From: Roseiarcus fermentans
GTDB lineage: Bacteria > Pseudomonadota > Alphaproteobacteria > Rhizobiales > Beijerinckiaceae
NCBI RefSeq assembly: GCF_003315135.1
Contig: NZ_QNRK01000015.1
Location: forward strand, 62,001-126,000
DNA: 64,000 bases
Reading direction: 5' to 3'
The position numbers and the translations under genes are program-made. Positions 19,553-29,984 of the stretch are shown in pieces; within the stretch, counting starts at the first letter, position 1; each line of letters begins with the position of its first letter. A model generated the notes under the pieces. That model saw only the letters and a list, made by a program, of their open reading frames with translations. It made no database searches and was not told the origin of the DNA.

Positions 19553-19656
19553 GTCGTGGGTGCGCGAGACGCGCACCATCCCAGACCGGATCCGCGTCGG
19601 CGGCCCCTCGCCCTGCGGCCTCCGGCCGCTGTCCCTCTCCCTGTGGGAAAGGTTTT

Positions 19657-19701
19657 CCTTCCCCTTGCGGGGGAAGGTGGCGCGAAGCGCCGGATGAGGG
19701 G
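19657..19701. repeat. single palindromic repeat unit
   Basis: CCTTCCCC TTGC GGGGGAAGG hairpin followed by GGCGCGAAGCGCC and GGATGAGGG, a solitary unit of the family that forms pairs at 6788, 41848 and 46780. It lies between convergent argH and the DsbA-family gene, so it could serve as a bidirectional stop. Confidence 0.75.
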
Positions 19702-19721
19702 GAAGCCGCGGGATTCGACCG

Positions 19722-20321
19722 TCACCCGCCTCCGCCCGCCGCCCAGTCGAGCCCCTGCTCCAGTCGGTCGTCGCCCCAGAACAGTTCGCCGTCTTCGGTC
19801 GCGAGGGTCGGGGCGCCGAAGACGCCGAGGGCGATCGCCCGCGCGCATTCGGACTTGAGCTTCGACTTGTTGGCGTCGCTCTCGGCCCGCGCGAGGATCG
19901 CCTCGGGGTCGAGGCCGAGGTCGGCCACGAGCCGGACGATCAACGCCCGGTCGGCGATGGAAAGCCCCTCGCCGAATTCCGCCGCATAGACGTTTCGCGA
20001 GAACCCGGCCCGGTCGTCGCCGTCGAGCGCCAGCGCGACCCGGGCGGCGAGCAGACTGTTCTGCGGGAAGGGCTCCGGCCGGCGGAAGGGCAAGCCGCGC
20101 GCCGCGCAGATCCGCTCGAGGTCGCGCCACATGTAGCGCCCCTTGGCGGGATAGATGTTGAACGGCGAGTCGCGCCATCCCTGGGTCGCGAACACCGGCC
20201 CGAGCAAAAACGGCCGCCAGGCGAGCGCCACGCCGCGTTCGGCGGCGAGCGCGGCGACGCGCAGCGCGGCCGGATAGGAATAGGTGCTCGCGAACTCGTA
20301 CCAGAATTCCACCATCGCCAT
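19722..20321 (-). CDS. DsbA-family 2-hydroxychromene-2-carboxylate isomerase-like protein
   Basis: 199 residues. The kappa-class GST/DsbA fold is indicated by FWYEFASTYSYPAALR at the start (Ser in place of the CxxC), RPFLLGPVF, and the closing GVFGAPTLATEDGELFWGDDRL. Characterised members isomerise hydroxychromene carboxylate with glutathione during naphthalene breakdown. Many homologues stand alone, as here, so the natural substrate is uncertain. Confidence 0.88.
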   Translation of the reverse strand: MAMVEFWYEFASTYSYPAALRVAALAAERGVALAWRPFLLGPVFATQGWRDSPFNIYPAKGRYMWRDLERICAARGLPFRRPEPFPQNSLLAARVALALDGDDRAGFSRNVYAAEFGEGLSIADRALIVRLVADLGLDPEAILARAESDANKSKLKSECARAIALGVFGAPTLATEDGELFWGDDRLEQGLDWAAGGGG

Positions 20322-20386
20322 GACGCTCGCCTCCGTCGCGTCACGATCGCACGCGGCCCGCCGGCGCGGAAGCCGACGGCGCCGAC

Positions 20387-20420
20387 AAAAAAAACCGCCC
20401 CGTCGCGAAGGACGGGGCGG
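20387..20420 (-). terminator. Rho-independent terminator
   Basis: A perfect 10-bp stem CCGCCCCGTC/GACGGGGCGG with a 6-base loop, followed on the minus strand by eight T residues. It ends the transcript of the gene at 20469-20783. Confidence 0.9.
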
Positions 20421-20468
20421 GCGCGAAAGGAGGTCGCAGGGCGACCTCGGGAGGCTACGGTTTTCGGG

Positions 20469-20783
20469 TCACTGCGGATTGGCGGGCGCGGCCCCAGCGG
20501 CGGGCGCAGCCGGCGCGGCGTCGGCCGGCGCGGCGCTCTTCTTGGCGGTGTGGGTCTTCTTGCTGCTCGCGGTATGCTTCTTCGCCGGCTTCTTCGCCTT
20601 CATCGGCGCCTTGGCCGGCGTCCCCGCGTCCGAGGCGGCGGGCGCGGACATCGCGGGCGCAGCCGGCGCCGCGTCCGTCTGGGCGAAGGCGGCGAGCGGC
20701 GAGAAGGCGAGCGCTGCGCTGAGGCCGACGGCGGCGACCCTGGCGGCGAATTTCCTGAACATGGCGACGAGCTTCATGAGCAT
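20469..20783 (-). CDS. small exported Ala/Lys/Pro-rich protein
   Basis: 104 residues. A signal peptide (cleavage near AFAQT, residue 35) precedes a low-complexity tail of Ala, Pro, Lys, Ser and Thr, with a KKPAKKHTASSKKTHTAKK core. It is probably a disordered, positively charged periplasmic protein of unknown role. GAGAGGA precedes the start at 20783, and a strong terminator follows the gene. A second protein of similar layout is encoded at 20983-21198. Confidence 0.75.
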   Translation of the reverse strand: MLMKLVAMFRKFAARVAAVGLSAALAFSPLAAFAQTDAAPAAPAMSAPAASDAGTPAKAPMKAKKPAKKHTASSKKTHTAKKSAAPADAAPAAPAAGAAPANPQ

Positions 20784-20982
20784 CGAGAGTCCTCTCTCCG
20801 TTGCGGGCTCTTCGGCCCAGTAATCGAGAGAGGGTGCGCCGCCGCGGATGAATTGAAGATGAACGCCCGGCGGACGCGGAAGGCGACCGTTCGCCCGCCG
20901 CCGCGTGCGCCTCGCACCGCCCTTCGCCCAACGGCCCGACCGCGGGCCGCCGCAATCGAGCCGGGCGCGGCGATGCGCGGGC

Positions 20983-21198
20983 TCACATCTTCGGCTGCAT
21001 GTCCCCGCTCTTGGCCATGCCCGGCTTGGCCATCGGCTTCTTGTGCATGGAATGATGCTTCGCCATCGGCTTCTTCGGCGCCATGGACATCGACTTGTCC
21101 GGCATGGCCCCGCCCGACGTGTCGGTCTGGGCGACGGCTGCGAGCGGCGACAGCGCCAGCGCGCAGGCGAGGCAGGCGGCGGCGAACGTCTTGGGCAT
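20983..21198 (-). CDS. small exported Met/Lys/His-rich protein
   Basis: 71 residues. A signal peptide (cleavage near AVAQTD) is followed by a tail of Met-Lys-Pro-His repeats ([20 protein letters not shown]). The Met/His pattern suggests possible copper or other metal binding, but this is inference. GGAGG lies just upstream of the ATG at 21198. The N-terminal half ([10 protein letters not shown]) resembles that of the neighbour at 20469-20783, so the two may be distant duplicates. Confidence 0.75.
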   Translation of the reverse strand: MPKTFAAACLACALALSPLAAVAQTDTSGGAMPDKSMSMAPKKPMAKHHSMHKKPMAKPGMAKSGDMQPKM

Positions 21199-21343
21199 GA
21201 AAATCCTCCGTGGCGAGCCGACAGCGGCTCGAAGACTGTTCGTCGCCGGGCGGCGGTCTGTTACAGGAGTTCGCAAAGGTTTCGACACGCGGGCGCGCGC
21301 GCCGTTTGACGCGGCGCGAGGCTGGCCGCTATGGAGCCTACCC

Positions 21344-22432
21344 ATGTCGCACAACACCTTCGGCCATCTGTTCCGGGTCACGACCTTCGGCGAGAGCCAC
21401 GGGGCGGGGATCGGCTGCGTCGTCGACGGCTGCCCGCCGCGCCTGGCCCTCGAGGCCGCCGACATCCAGGCCGAGCTCGACCGGCGCCGGCCCGGAACCT
21501 CGCGCTTCACCACCCAGCGGCAGGAGCCCGACACGGCGCGCATTCTCTCCGGCGTCATGACCGACGACGCGACCGGCCGCCAGGTCACCACCGGAACGCC
21601 GATCGCCGTGTTCATCGACAACGTCGACCAGCGCTCGAAGGACTACGGCGAGATCCGGGACAAGTACCGGCCCGGCCACGCCGACTACGTCTACGACGCC
21701 AAATACGGCATTCGCGACTACCGCGGCGGCGGGCGCTCGTCCGCGCGCGAGACCGCCGCCCGGGTCGCTGCGGGCGCGATCGCCCGAAAAGTCATTCCCG
21801 GGGTGACGATCCGCGCCGCGCTGGTGAAAATGGGCAAGCTCGCGATCGACCGGCGCAACTGGGACTGGGACCAGATCGGGAAGAACCCGTTCTTCTGCCC
21901 GGACGCGGAGGCGGTCGGGCGCTTCGTCCACTATCTCGACGCGGTGCGACGGGCGGGGTCGTCGGTCGGCGCAGTGCTCGAGGTGGTCGCCGAGGGCGTC
22001 CCGCCCGGCTGGGGCGCGCCGATCTACGGCAAGCTCGATGCGGAGCTGGCCAGCGCGCTGATGAGCATCAACGCGGTCAAGGGGGTCGAGATCGGCGACG
22101 GCTTCGGCGCGGCCGAACTCATGGGCGAGGAGAACGCCGACGAAATGCGGGCGGGAAACGACGGTCGGCCGCGCTTCCTCTCCAACCACGCCGGCGGGAT
22201 TCTCGGCGGCCTTGCGACCGGGCAGCCGATCGTCGCGCGCTTCGCGGTCAAGCCGACCTCGTCGATCCTGACGCCGCGCAAGACCGTCGACCGCGCGATG
22301 GAGGAGACGGAGATCGTCACCAAGGGCCGCCACGACCCCTGCGTCGGCATCCGCGCCGTTCCGATCGCCGAGGCGATGGTCGCCTGCGTGCTGGCGGACG
22401 CGTTCTTGCGGCACCGCGGTCAGGTCGGGTAG
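21344..22432 (+). CDS. aroC: chorismate synthase
   Basis: 362 residues. It makes chorismate from 5-enolpyruvylshikimate-3-phosphate using reduced FMN. Signatures present: [15 protein letters not shown] at the start, [19 protein letters not shown] in the middle and [17 protein letters not shown] near the end. The start at 21344 fits the family N-terminus MSHNTFG; the ribosome-binding site is weak. Confidence 0.97.
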   Translation: MSHNTFGHLFRVTTFGESHGAGIGCVVDGCPPRLALEAADIQAELDRRRPGTSRFTTQRQEPDTARILSGVMTDDATGRQVTTGTPIAVFIDNVDQRSKDYGEIRDKYRPGHADYVYDAKYGIRDYRGGGRSSARETAARVAAGAIARKVIPGVTIRAALVKMGKLAIDRRNWDWDQIGKNPFFCPDAEAVGRFVHYLDAVRRAGSSVGAVLEVVAEGVPPGWGAPIYGKLDAELASALMSINAVKGVEIGDGFGAAELMGEENADEMRAGNDGRPRFLSNHAGGILGGLATGQPIVARFAVKPTSSILTPRKTVDRAMEETEIVTKGRHDPCVGIRAVPIAEAMVACVLADAFLRHRGQVG

Positions 22433-22481
22433 CGACGCGCGGCCGCGGGAACGCCGCGACGAGCCGTGTTCGGCTGCGCGT

Positions 22482-22721
22482 TCAGAACGCGAATACGGTT
22501 TCCGCGTCTTCCGTGGCTTTGCGAACGACGGCGATGATTTCGTATTCCTTGGCGGTCCGCTCGAACGCCTCGCGGTCGCTCTTGATGCGATAGGATTGCG
22601 TACCGCCTTCTTCCGAGGGCAGGACGCGAACGACCTTGAAAGGCCCGTCAGGCCGAGATTTCGGCGTGCTTCTGGTGTCGTGTTCGACGATCTGACCGAT
22701 CGCGAATTTCTGCTGAGCCAT
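22482..22721 (-). CDS. small conserved-looking protein of unknown function
   Basis: 79 residues beginning MAQQKFAIGQIVEH and containing GPFKVVRVLPSEEGGTQSYR, suggesting a small beta-barrel. It is soluble with no signal peptide. It lies convergent to aroC and 115 bases upstream of the cold-shock gene on the same strand. No family is assigned. Confidence 0.72.
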   Translation of the reverse strand: MAQQKFAIGQIVEHDTRSTPKSRPDGPFKVVRVLPSEEGGTQSYRIKSDREAFERTAKEYEIIAVVRKATEDAETVFAF

Positions 22722-22836
22722 GGTTGGCCTCTCTCGACAGAAAGGGCCAGGAGCGAACCTGACCCTTCATTTCACGTCGGGCGGCGGACCGCTTGCCAGA
22801 GGCCGCAGGCGCGCGCCCGGGGTCGCGCGGCGTCGC

Positions 22837-23046
22837 TCAGGCGGTCTGGAGATTTCCCGCCGACATCTTGCCGCTGCGCGCGTCCTTGATCAGATCGAAA
22901 CTGATCTTCTGACCTTCGCGCAGATCGGTCATGCCGGCGCGCTCGACGGCGCTGATGTGAACGAAGGCGTCGGCCCCGCCGTCATCCGGCTGAATGAATC
23001 CGAAACCTTTTTGCGCGTTGAACCACTTAACGGTGCCTGTCGTCAT
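22837..23046 (-). CDS. cspA: cold-shock domain protein (CspA family)
   Basis: 69 residues, one complete cold-shock domain: GTVKWFNAQKGFGFIQPDD (RNP1) and DAFVHIS (RNP2). These proteins bind single-stranded RNA or DNA and melt RNA structure. The start at 23046 gives the family-standard N-terminus. The long AT-containing leader upstream (23047-23190) is typical of csp genes, but no specific element was identified. Confidence 0.95.
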   Translation of the reverse strand: MTTGTVKWFNAQKGFGFIQPDDGGADAFVHISAVERAGMTDLREGQKISFDLIKDARSGKMSAGNLQTA

Positions 23047-23359
23047 GATGTCTTGCCTAGTCTGTCTGTAGGAACGCGACTCCGCTGCGCGGAAATCACG
23101 TGATGGTTCGATTTCTGAAGGAGGAGAATCACGACGGGCGAAGCAAATCGCCCACGGCAAAAAGTGTCCTGCTGAATATCGAGCCCCCTATATGGCGATG
23201 CGCGAGCCGCTTTACAAGGCCCCGAGCGACGCCGCGATCCCCGCCCTCCCGGCCGGCCGCAGCCGGGACCCCCGTCTCCCGCCTGCGGACGAAAGGCGGA
23301 CCTTCATCTTGCCGTCGCGCCCGCGTAGTCTGATCGCCGTTCCCGAGCGGAGGCCGAGC

Positions 23360-25045
23360 ATGGCGGACCACATCGAACTGACCCGGCGCGAGGCGCTTCT
23401 CGCCGCGGCCGGCTCGCTGGCGTTGGCGGCGGTCGACGCCGCTCCGGCGCTGGCCCAGGCGGCGGCGACCGTGTCGGGGGTCGTGTTCGAGGATCGCGAC
23501 GGCTCCAGCGCGGCGGGACCCGGCAACCCCGGCCTTGCCGGCGTCCTGGTGTCCAATGGCCGCGACGTCGCGGTCACCGGCCCCGACGGGCGCTACGCGC
23601 TGCCGTTGCCGGACGAAGCGACGATCTTCGTCGTCAAGCCCGCGGGCTACGGGCCGCCGCTGGACCCGGCGACCAACCTGCCGCGCTTCTACCGCCACCA
23701 TCGGCCGATCGGCTCGCCGGCGTCGCTGGGTCTCCTGTTCGAGGGGATCGCGCCGACCGGCCCCCTGCCCGCCTCGCTCGATTTCGCGCTGAAAAGGCAG
23801 GACGAGCCGAAGGCGTTCGATGTCGTGCTGATCACCGACCCGCAGCCCGAGAACGAGGCGGAAGTCGACTTCATCCGCGAGGACCTGATCCAGGCGCTCA
23901 GCGGGACGAACGCCCAATTCGGTCTCACCGCCGGCGATGTGATGTTCGACGACCTGTCGCTTTACCCGCGCCTCAACGCCATCATCGGCACGATCGGCCT
24001 GCCGTGGTGGAATATCGGCGGCAACCACGACCTCAATTTCGAGGCGCCCGACCGCACATACAGCCGCGAAACGTTCAAGCGGGTGTACGGACCGAATTAC
24101 TACGCCTTCTTCTACGGGCAGACGCTGTTCCTGATGCTGGACAACGTCGACTATCTCGGCCCGGACCCGACCAAGCCGCGCGGCTCGGGCAAATACGAGG
24201 GCCGCTTCGACGCGGCGCAGCTCGACTTCGTCCGCGACCTGCTCGCGCATACGCCCCCCGAGACGCTGATCGTCGCCGTCATGCACATTCCGCTGCGCAC
24301 CTTCCTCGGGACCGAGGCTTATCAGAACACGGCCAACATGGCCGCGTTCTTCGCGCTGCTCGAAGGGCGGAAGCATACCGTCAGCTTCTCCGGCCACACG
24401 CACACCACCGAGCACCATTATTTCGGCAAGGACGACGGCTGGAGCGGCGAGACGCCGCACCATCAGCACGTGCTGACGGCGCTGTCGGGCTCGTGGTGGA
24501 GCGGGCCGTTCGACCATCGCGGCGTCGCCTCCGCCGACAGCCGCGACGGCACGCCGAACGGCTTTCACATTCTGTCGATCGACGGCTCGGACTATTCCAC
24601 GCGCTTCGTGCCGGCCAAGGAGCCGAACGGCCGGCAGATGCGGCTCTCGGTCCTGAGCCGATTTCACGGCATCGCCAAGGAGACGGACCGGGCGTTCCGG
24701 CAGGAGCAGCTGCTCGGCTCGCCGGTGGCCCGCGCCGCGCTCGGCGCCTCGACGCTGGTCGCCAACGTGTTCGACGCCGGCGAGAAGACGAACGTGACGA
24801 TGCGGATCGGCGACCGGCCGCCGGTCGCAATGAAACGCGAGCTGCGTCCCGACCCCTTCGTCGAAGAGGTGTTTTCCCGCAACGAGGCGACCCGCAAGGC
24901 GTGGGTCAAGGCCGATCCGTCGTCGCACCTCTGGACCGCCCGCCTGCCGGCCGACCTCGCCCCCGGCGCCTGGCGGGTCGACGTCGAGGCGGTCAACGAA
25001 TACGGCAAGACGGTGACGGGCCGGCTGGCGCTCGAGGTGACGTAG
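23360..25045 (+). CDS. Tat-exported calcineurin-like phosphoesterase with N- and C-terminal beta domains
   Basis: 561 residues. A twin-arginine signal ([17 protein letters not shown]) ends near residue 35. A Cna/transthyretin-like domain follows ([15 protein letters not shown] to about 120), then a metallophosphoesterase core ([42 protein letters not shown]) and a C-terminal domain. The first metal motif has DPQ in place of the common D-x-H. Homologues are annotated as metallophosphoesterases of unknown substrate. GGAGG precedes the ATG at 23360. It is followed 26 bases later by a small exported protein gene. Confidence 0.9.
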   Translation: MADHIELTRREALLAAAGSLALAAVDAAPALAQAAATVSGVVFEDRDGSSAAGPGNPGLAGVLVSNGRDVAVTGPDGRYALPLPDEATIFVVKPAGYGPPLDPATNLPRFYRHHRPIGSPASLGLLFEGIAPTGPLPASLDFALKRQDEPKAFDVVLITDPQPENEAEVDFIREDLIQALSGTNAQFGLTAGDVMFDDLSLYPRLNAIIGTIGLPWWNIGGNHDLNFEAPDRTYSRETFKRVYGPNYYAFFYGQTLFLMLDNVDYLGPDPTKPRGSGKYEGRFDAAQLDFVRDLLAHTPPETLIVAVMHIPLRTFLGTEAYQNTANMAAFFALLEGRKHTVSFSGHTHTTEHHYFGKDDGWSGETPHHQHVLTALSGSWWSGPFDHRGVASADSRDGTPNGFHILSIDGSDYSTRFVPAKEPNGRQMRLSVLSRFHGIAKETDRAFRQEQLLGSPVARAALGASTLVANVFDAGEKTNVTMRIGDRPPVAMKRELRPDPFVEEVFSRNEATRKAWVKADPSSHLWTARLPADLAPGAWRVDVEAVNEYGKTVTGRLALEVT

Positions 25046-25071
25046 GCGCGCGCGCCCGGGGGAGAGACGAC

Positions 25072-25458
25072 GTGCGGACATGTTTGGCGGCTGCCATTCT
25101 CCTGCTCGGCGCCGCGATCGCGCGGGCCGAACCGGCGCCCGGCGATCCCCTGCCCGGCCGCATCCTGACCTGCGGCGGCGGCGTGATCGCCGACATCGGC
25201 CCGCGGCTCGAGGGCGACACGACGTTCAGCAGCGGGACATCGGTTTCGTTCCGCAACGGCGGCTTTCAGGTGAGCTACGACAAGGTCCCCGCCATCATCA
25301 ATTCCCGGCGCGGCGACCACGTGCTGATCTGTCTGGTGTTCATCCCCGCCCCTTGCCCGCCCGGCGACGCGCGCGGAAAAATCTACACCACCACCAACCT
25401 GCGCACGCTCGATTCGTGGACCCTTCCGGATTCGCAGCACAGTTGCGGCGGCGCCTGA
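25072..25458 (+). CDS. small exported protein of unknown function
   Basis: 128 residues from a GTG start preceded by GGGGGAGAGAC. A signal peptide (cleavage near ARAEP, residue 20) is followed by a short domain with four Cys residues (ILTCGG, LICLVF, PAPCPPG, HSCGGA), probably two disulfides. It is 26 bases after the phosphoesterase gene, so co-expression is likely. Not recognised. Confidence 0.7.
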   Translation: MRTCLAAAILLLGAAIARAEPAPGDPLPGRILTCGGGVIADIGPRLEGDTTFSSGTSVSFRNGGFQVSYDKVPAIINSRRGDHVLICLVFIPAPCPPGDARGKIYTTTNLRTLDSWTLPDSQHSCGGA

Positions 25459-25553
25459 GGCGGGCTTCCTCTTGCCGCGGCGCTGAAGACTGCTACGCTT
25501 TCTCCCGCGCCGGCCACGAAGGCGGCGTCGTCGACGCTTGGGGAGGAGGACGA

Positions 25554-27107
25554 ATGCGTTCCCTGTGCTTTGCGCTCGTGGCCGCAGCGGCCGCGCTGTC
25601 GGGGCAGGCGTCTTGGGCCCAGGACCCGGACGACCTGGTGATGCGGACGGATTCCGGGCCGGTCCGCGGCTTCGCCAACGGCGGCGTCGAAGGGTTTCTC
25701 GGGATCCCCTACGCCGCGCCGCCGGTCGGCGACCTGCGCTGGCGCCCGCCGCAGCCGGTCGAGGGCTGGACCGGCGTCCGGGACGCCAAGGCGTTCGGCG
25801 CCGTATGCGCCGCCGCCGCGAGCACCAACGGCCCGCGCTCGGAATCGGAGGACTGCCTCTTCATCAACGTGTGGCGGCCGTCGAAGACGGCGGCGGACGC
25901 GAGGCTGCCGGTCTACGTCTTCATCCACGGCGGAGGCTTCATCAACGGCAGCTCGAACCAGGCCGACATGACCTCGATCGTGGAACAGGCGGGCGTGGTC
26001 GGGGTCAGCTTCAACTACCGGCTCGGCGCCCTCGGCTTTTTCGCCCACCCCGCGATCGCCGGCGATTCGGGCGACTTCGGGCTGATGGACCAGCAGGCGG
26101 CGCTGCGCTGGGTGCAGGCCAATATCGCGGCTTTCGGCGGCGATCCGGCGCGGGTGACGGTGGGGGGCGAGTCGGCGGGCGGCTATTCCGTCTGCGCGCA
26201 TCTGACGGCGCCCGGTTCGGCGGGCCTGTTCGCCCAGGCGATGATGCAGAGCGGCTCCTGCGTCAGCGTCCCCCTCGCCGCGGCCCGCGCCAACGCCGAA
26301 GAGATCGCCGATCGGGTCGGCTGCGCCGGGCCGGACGCCGCCGCGTGCCTGCGCGCCGCGCCGACCGGCAAGCTCATCGACGTCCCCTATCCGGGCGTCG
26401 CCGCGCTTCCGACGTCCGGGACCGGCATGCTGCCGCTGCCGCCCCATCAGGCCGTGGCGCAGGGGCTGTTCCAGCATGTGGCGATGGTGATCGGCGCCAA
26501 CCGCGACGAGGGCCGGACGTTCGATCAGGGAAACATCGGCTGGCGCGAGGCCGACTACACGAAATGGGTTCGCGAGACCTTCGGCGCCAGGGCAGACAGG
26601 GTTCTCGCCCAATATCCCTGGCCGCGGGACGCCGACCCCTATGCCGGCGCCTACCTGTCGGGCGGGATCGCGACCGACGCCGGGCTGATCGCCGGCATCG
26701 GCGGCTGCTCCAGCCTGAAGCTGATTCAGGAGGTCGCGAAATACGCGCCCGTCTACGCCTACGAATTCGGGCACAGGAGCGGACCGGGCCTGACGCGCAC
26801 GCACGGCGCCTACGAGTGGGGCGCCGGCCACGCGGCCGAGCTCGCCTATCTGTTCCCGAGCTTCGACAACGGCGAACCGATCGCGCCGCGCTTCAACGAG
26901 GGCGAGCGGGCGCTGGCGGCGAGCATGAAGGCCTATTGGAGCGGCTTCGTCGCGCAGGGCGTTCCGCGCGACCGGAACGGCGCGGCCTGGCCGGTCTACA
27001 ACGCCGCCGGCCAGGCGCTGTCGCTTCAAGCCGGCGAGCGGTCGTTCGTGCTGTCGACCGACATGTTCGAACGGGAGCACCGGTGCGAATTCTGGAAGGC
27101 GGAGTAA
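25554..27107 (+). CDS. exported type-B carboxylesterase
   Basis: 517 residues. A signal peptide (cleavage near SWAQD) precedes an alpha/beta hydrolase of the carboxylesterase/para-nitrobenzyl esterase family. The oxyanion-hole loop is [12 protein letters not shown] and the nucleophile Ser lies in [12 protein letters not shown]. The acid is the Glu of NRDEGRTF, and the His lies in [22 protein letters not shown] is also typical. It should hydrolyse carboxylic esters in the periplasm. The start at 25554 follows GGGAGGAGG. Confidence 0.95.
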   Translation: MRSLCFALVAAAAALSGQASWAQDPDDLVMRTDSGPVRGFANGGVEGFLGIPYAAPPVGDLRWRPPQPVEGWTGVRDAKAFGAVCAAAASTNGPRSESEDCLFINVWRPSKTAADARLPVYVFIHGGGFINGSSNQADMTSIVEQAGVVGVSFNYRLGALGFFAHPAIAGDSGDFGLMDQQAALRWVQANIAAFGGDPARVTVGGESAGGYSVCAHLTAPGSAGLFAQAMMQSGSCVSVPLAAARANAEEIADRVGCAGPDAAACLRAAPTGKLIDVPYPGVAALPTSGTGMLPLPPHQAVAQGLFQHVAMVIGANRDEGRTFDQGNIGWREADYTKWVRETFGARADRVLAQYPWPRDADPYAGAYLSGGIATDAGLIAGIGGCSSLKLIQEVAKYAPVYAYEFGHRSGPGLTRTHGAYEWGAGHAAELAYLFPSFDNGEPIAPRFNEGERALAASMKAYWSGFVAQGVPRDRNGAAWPVYNAAGQALSLQAGERSFVLSTDMFEREHRCEFWKAE

Positions 27108-27135
27108 AGGACCGGGTCCGATCGCCCAGGGCGGA

Positions 27136-27876
27136 TCACCGCCCGATGGCGAAGAACACGGCGACGAACTGGCAGGCGGCGGCGACGGCGACGAAGGCGT
27201 GCCAGATCGCCGTCTGGAATTTCAGGTTCTCCCACAAAAAGAACGCAACGCCGACCGAGTAGACGACGCCGCCGGCGAGGACGAGCGCGAGCGAATCGAG
27301 CGGCAGGGCGTCGACCAGCGGTTTCGCCGCGAAGATCGCCGACCAGCCGAGCGCGAGATAGAGGCGGACGGCGAAGCGGTCGAGGCGGCCGGGCAGAAAC
27401 ATCTTCAGCGTGACGCCGGCGACGACCGCGACCCAGACGGCGACGGCGAGCGCCACCAGCCCGGGCGAAGCGCGCGCCTGCGACAGCAGCGCGGTGTAGG
27501 TGCCGCCGATCATCAGGTAGATCGAGGCGTGGTCGAGGCGCCGCAGGATCGCCTTGGCGTCGGACGGCGGCGTGACGTTGTAGGCGCAGGAGAAGCCGAA
27601 CAAGAGGAAGAAGCCGGCGGCGTAGACCGCCATCGCCAGCCCGTCCGCGATCGCGCCATGCAGCGCGATCTTCTGGAACAGCACGGCGAAGCCGATCACC
27701 CCGGCGACGATCGCGATCCCGTGCACGGCGGCGTCGGCGATGATCTCGCCGCTGCTGTATTCCCGATAGTCTCGGGGCGAATCGGGCGTCGGCAAGGCGG
27801 CAGCTCCAAAGCGTTCGTGAGGGAATCGTGCCGCGCGATTGTGTCGAACGCAAGTAGGCTCGTGAGGCCGCGGCAA
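27136..27876 (-). CDS. HlyIII/YqfA-family membrane protein
   Basis: Up to 246 residues with seven hydrophobic segments. HlyIII/PAQR hallmarks are present: EIIADAAVHGIAIVAG in the first helix, LRRLDHASIYLMIGGTYT (Asp/His metal ligands) and FQTAIWHAFVAVAAACQF near the end. The upstream part is Arg-rich and unlike the family, so a TTG at 27795 with GGAG upstream is a likely alternative start. It is convergent to the carboxylesterase gene. Confidence 0.88.
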   Translation of the reverse strand: MPRPHEPTCVRHNRAARFPHERFGAAALPTPDSPRDYREYSSGEIIADAAVHGIAIVAGVIGFAVLFQKIALHGAIADGLAMAVYAAGFFLLFGFSCAYNVTPPSDAKAILRRLDHASIYLMIGGTYTALLSQARASPGLVALAVAVWVAVVAGVTLKMFLPGRLDRFAVRLYLALGWSAIFAAKPLVDALPLDSLALVLAGGVVYSVGVAFFLWENLKFQTAIWHAFVAVAAACQFVAVFFAIGR

Positions 27877-27910
27877 GGCGCCGACGGGCGCCTCCCGCCC
27901 CGGCGCGATG

Positions 27911-28010
27911 GCTACGGCATGCCCACATCTGGACCCCGCACGAAAACGGTCGGCGCCGTGCGCCTCCTCCCCACCCGGCCTGCGGCCGCCTTGCCCGCTT
28001 CGCGGACAAG
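27911..28010. repeat. dispersed intergenic repeat, second copy near 46967
   Basis: GCTACGGCATGCCCACATCT and the following ~40 bases (CCGCACGAAAACGGTCGGCG, then GCGCCTCCTCCCC) match 46968-47034 with few differences. A short hairpin region follows. It lies between divergent HlyIII and PLD genes and has no coding role. Confidence 0.75.
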
Positions 28011-28049
28011 GCGACCGTGGAATCGCGTTTACCGAACCGCAAAGCGGCT

Positions 28050-29984
28050 CTAGTCGCCAGCGTCCTCGTCACGGCGCGGTGGTATCCGCCCCTGGCGCGA
28101 GCCGCGCCCCTCGGCGGCCGAATGCGGGCCGCTCGACGGCGAGAGCCCGCCGGTCTGGGCCTGCAGCGCCGGCCTCGCGCGGGTCGAGGCGTCGACGTTC
28201 GGCGTCGGCAGTGCGTCGGCCGCCGGAACGGCCGCGAGCCAGAATCCGAGCTCGGCCGACTTCACCCGGTTGTCGGGCGAGAAATAGGCGTTCTGCCACG
28301 TGTCGTCGGCCGCCAGAAAGTGCCAGGCCTCGTCGCCCTCGGTCGCAAGCCAGTAGCGCCACGCATAGTGGTCGTAGACGTCCAGGCAGTGGGCGGCGTA
28401 AGCCTCCGCGACCGCGCGATGATTGCGGATGATCGCGAGGTTCTCGTCGTTGTTGTAGGAGGCGCGGTAGCCGAGGTTGTGGCTGCCGGTGACGACGACG
28501 CAGGTGTCGGAGAACGGGTCGATCACCACGATCTTGTCGTGGATGACGGCATGTCCCGCCTGGTTGAGCTCGGCTTCCCACTGCCCGAACGCGTCGCTCG
28601 CGGTGATTCCGCGGGCGTGGATGACCCGGTAGTCCTCGGGAAGCGGCGGATCGCCCTTGCGATGCTTGTGCGGCGCCGCCTCGCCTCCGGTGATCGCGGT
28701 TTGGAATTCGCCGGCCGCGCTCGAGGCGGTGACCGCGCCGCGCACGAACAGCGACGGCCTCGCCCTCTGGGCCTCCGCGATCGCATCGATGATGCTGGGT
28801 TTCCCCGGCTCGAAGACCAGGAAAACGATCGCCTGCTGGGCGTTGGCGATGATCTCGAACGCCTGCGCGAGATCGGGGGGGACCTCTTCGTCCTTTCCCG
28901 GCCTGCTCGCCCGCGCGTGCGGCGTGTTGGGCGAGAACCAGAGGTCGACCTCGCCGCTCCCGTCCTCGAGCGCGATCGGCGGAATTTTTTCGGCGTTCTG
29001 CTCGCGGAACTCCGCCGACTGCTCCGCCTTGCCGCCTTCGCCCGGCGGGTGGGTGTCGTCCTTCAGCCGGTTCCAGTAGTCGAGGTAGGCGGCGGCGAGC
29101 GCCGGGGAGCGCGCAATGATGGAATTGTTGGTCTGGGCGCAAAGCGCATGCGCGGTCCAGTTGGTCGAGCCGAACAGAACCGCCTCAGCGCCGTCCTTGA
29201 CCAGCACCTGAAACTTGTTGTGGCCGATGTGGCCGCTCGGCATGAACCGGTCGATCGCATCGAGGCCGGCCTGCCGGATCTCCTCGCGCTCGGCGGCGTA
29301 AGCGTCCCTGGTTTTCTCCTCGCCCTTGCCGCTCGGCATGTTGGACAGGATGACATGGGCGTTGGCGCCGACCCTCTTCAAGTGGTCGATCGCTTCCGGG
29401 TCCTCGAACTCGTAGAGCGCGCAATAGGTCTGGCCGCCGTCGCTCGCCGCTTGGTCGGATAGCGTGGTCAGCGCCTCGATCAATTGTCCCATGAGGTCGT
29501 TGCGCAGCGGGTCGCCGACGATATCGATGTGCTTTTCGAGTTTCTCGACCATCGACCCGCCGCTGGCGTCGGCGTCGAGCGCGCGCGCCGTCGCCTGGGT
29601 CGCCAGAATGCCGCGGTTGAAATAGGCCGACAGCGCGCCGTAGTGCGGACTGAGCTGGATGGTGTTGCTGATCGCGGGGCCGTAGGGCATCGGCTGGAGC
29701 GCGCCCGGCGTCCCGCCCATCGGCACGATCTTGTAGCGATAGGTTCCGCCGCGCCTGGCGTAGACGTCCTTCCAGTAGAATTTTTGCACGGGATCGTCGG
29801 CGGTCGTCCGCCCCGGCGCGGTCGCATCCTGCCCCTCGAAGGTCGCCATGGCGGGAAGGCAGGTCTCGGTTCCGGCGCGCACGTCGATCCGGTAGACCGC
29901 GAAGCCGAGGCAATTCGGCAGCCTGCCGCCGAAGGTCCACGCGACCACCGCGACATCGTTGTTGGCGAACGCCACCGCTTTCAT
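28050..29984 (-). CDS. phospholipase D-like protein with two HKD motifs
   Basis: 644 residues. There are two PLD half-sites: HNKFQVLVKDGAEAVLFGST (about residues 252-271) and HDKIVVIDPFSDTCVVVTGS (about 480-499). Both have H-x-K and a downstream GS-x-N. No signal peptide is visible. The N-terminal 130 residues look like a beta-rich accessory domain, and the last 45 are low-complexity. PLD-fold proteins act as phospholipases, nucleases or transphosphatidylases; the role here is unknown. It stands alone. Confidence 0.9.
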   Translation of the reverse strand: MKAVAFANNDVAVVAWTFGGRLPNCLGFAVYRIDVRAGTETCLPAMATFEGQDATAPGRTTADDPVQKFYWKDVYARRGGTYRYKIVPMGGTPGALQPMPYGPAISNTIQLSPHYGALSAYFNRGILATQATARALDADASGGSMVEKLEKHIDIVGDPLRNDLMGQLIEALTTLSDQAASDGGQTYCALYEFEDPEAIDHLKRVGANAHVILSNMPSGKGEEKTRDAYAAEREEIRQAGLDAIDRFMPSGHIGHNKFQVLVKDGAEAVLFGSTNWTAHALCAQTNNSIIARSPALAAAYLDYWNRLKDDTHPPGEGGKAEQSAEFREQNAEKIPPIALEDGSGEVDLWFSPNTPHARASRPGKDEEVPPDLAQAFEIIANAQQAIVFLVFEPGKPSIIDAIAEAQRARPSLFVRGAVTASSAAGEFQTAITGGEAAPHKHRKGDPPLPEDYRVIHARGITASDAFGQWEAELNQAGHAVIHDKIVVIDPFSDTCVVVTGSHNLGYRASYNNDENLAIIRNHRAVAEAYAAHCLDVYDHYAWRYWLATEGDEAWHFLAADDTWQNAYFSPDNRVKSAELGFWLAAVPAADALPTPNVDASTRARPALQAQTGGLSPSSGPHSAAEGRGSRQGRIPPRRDEDAGD

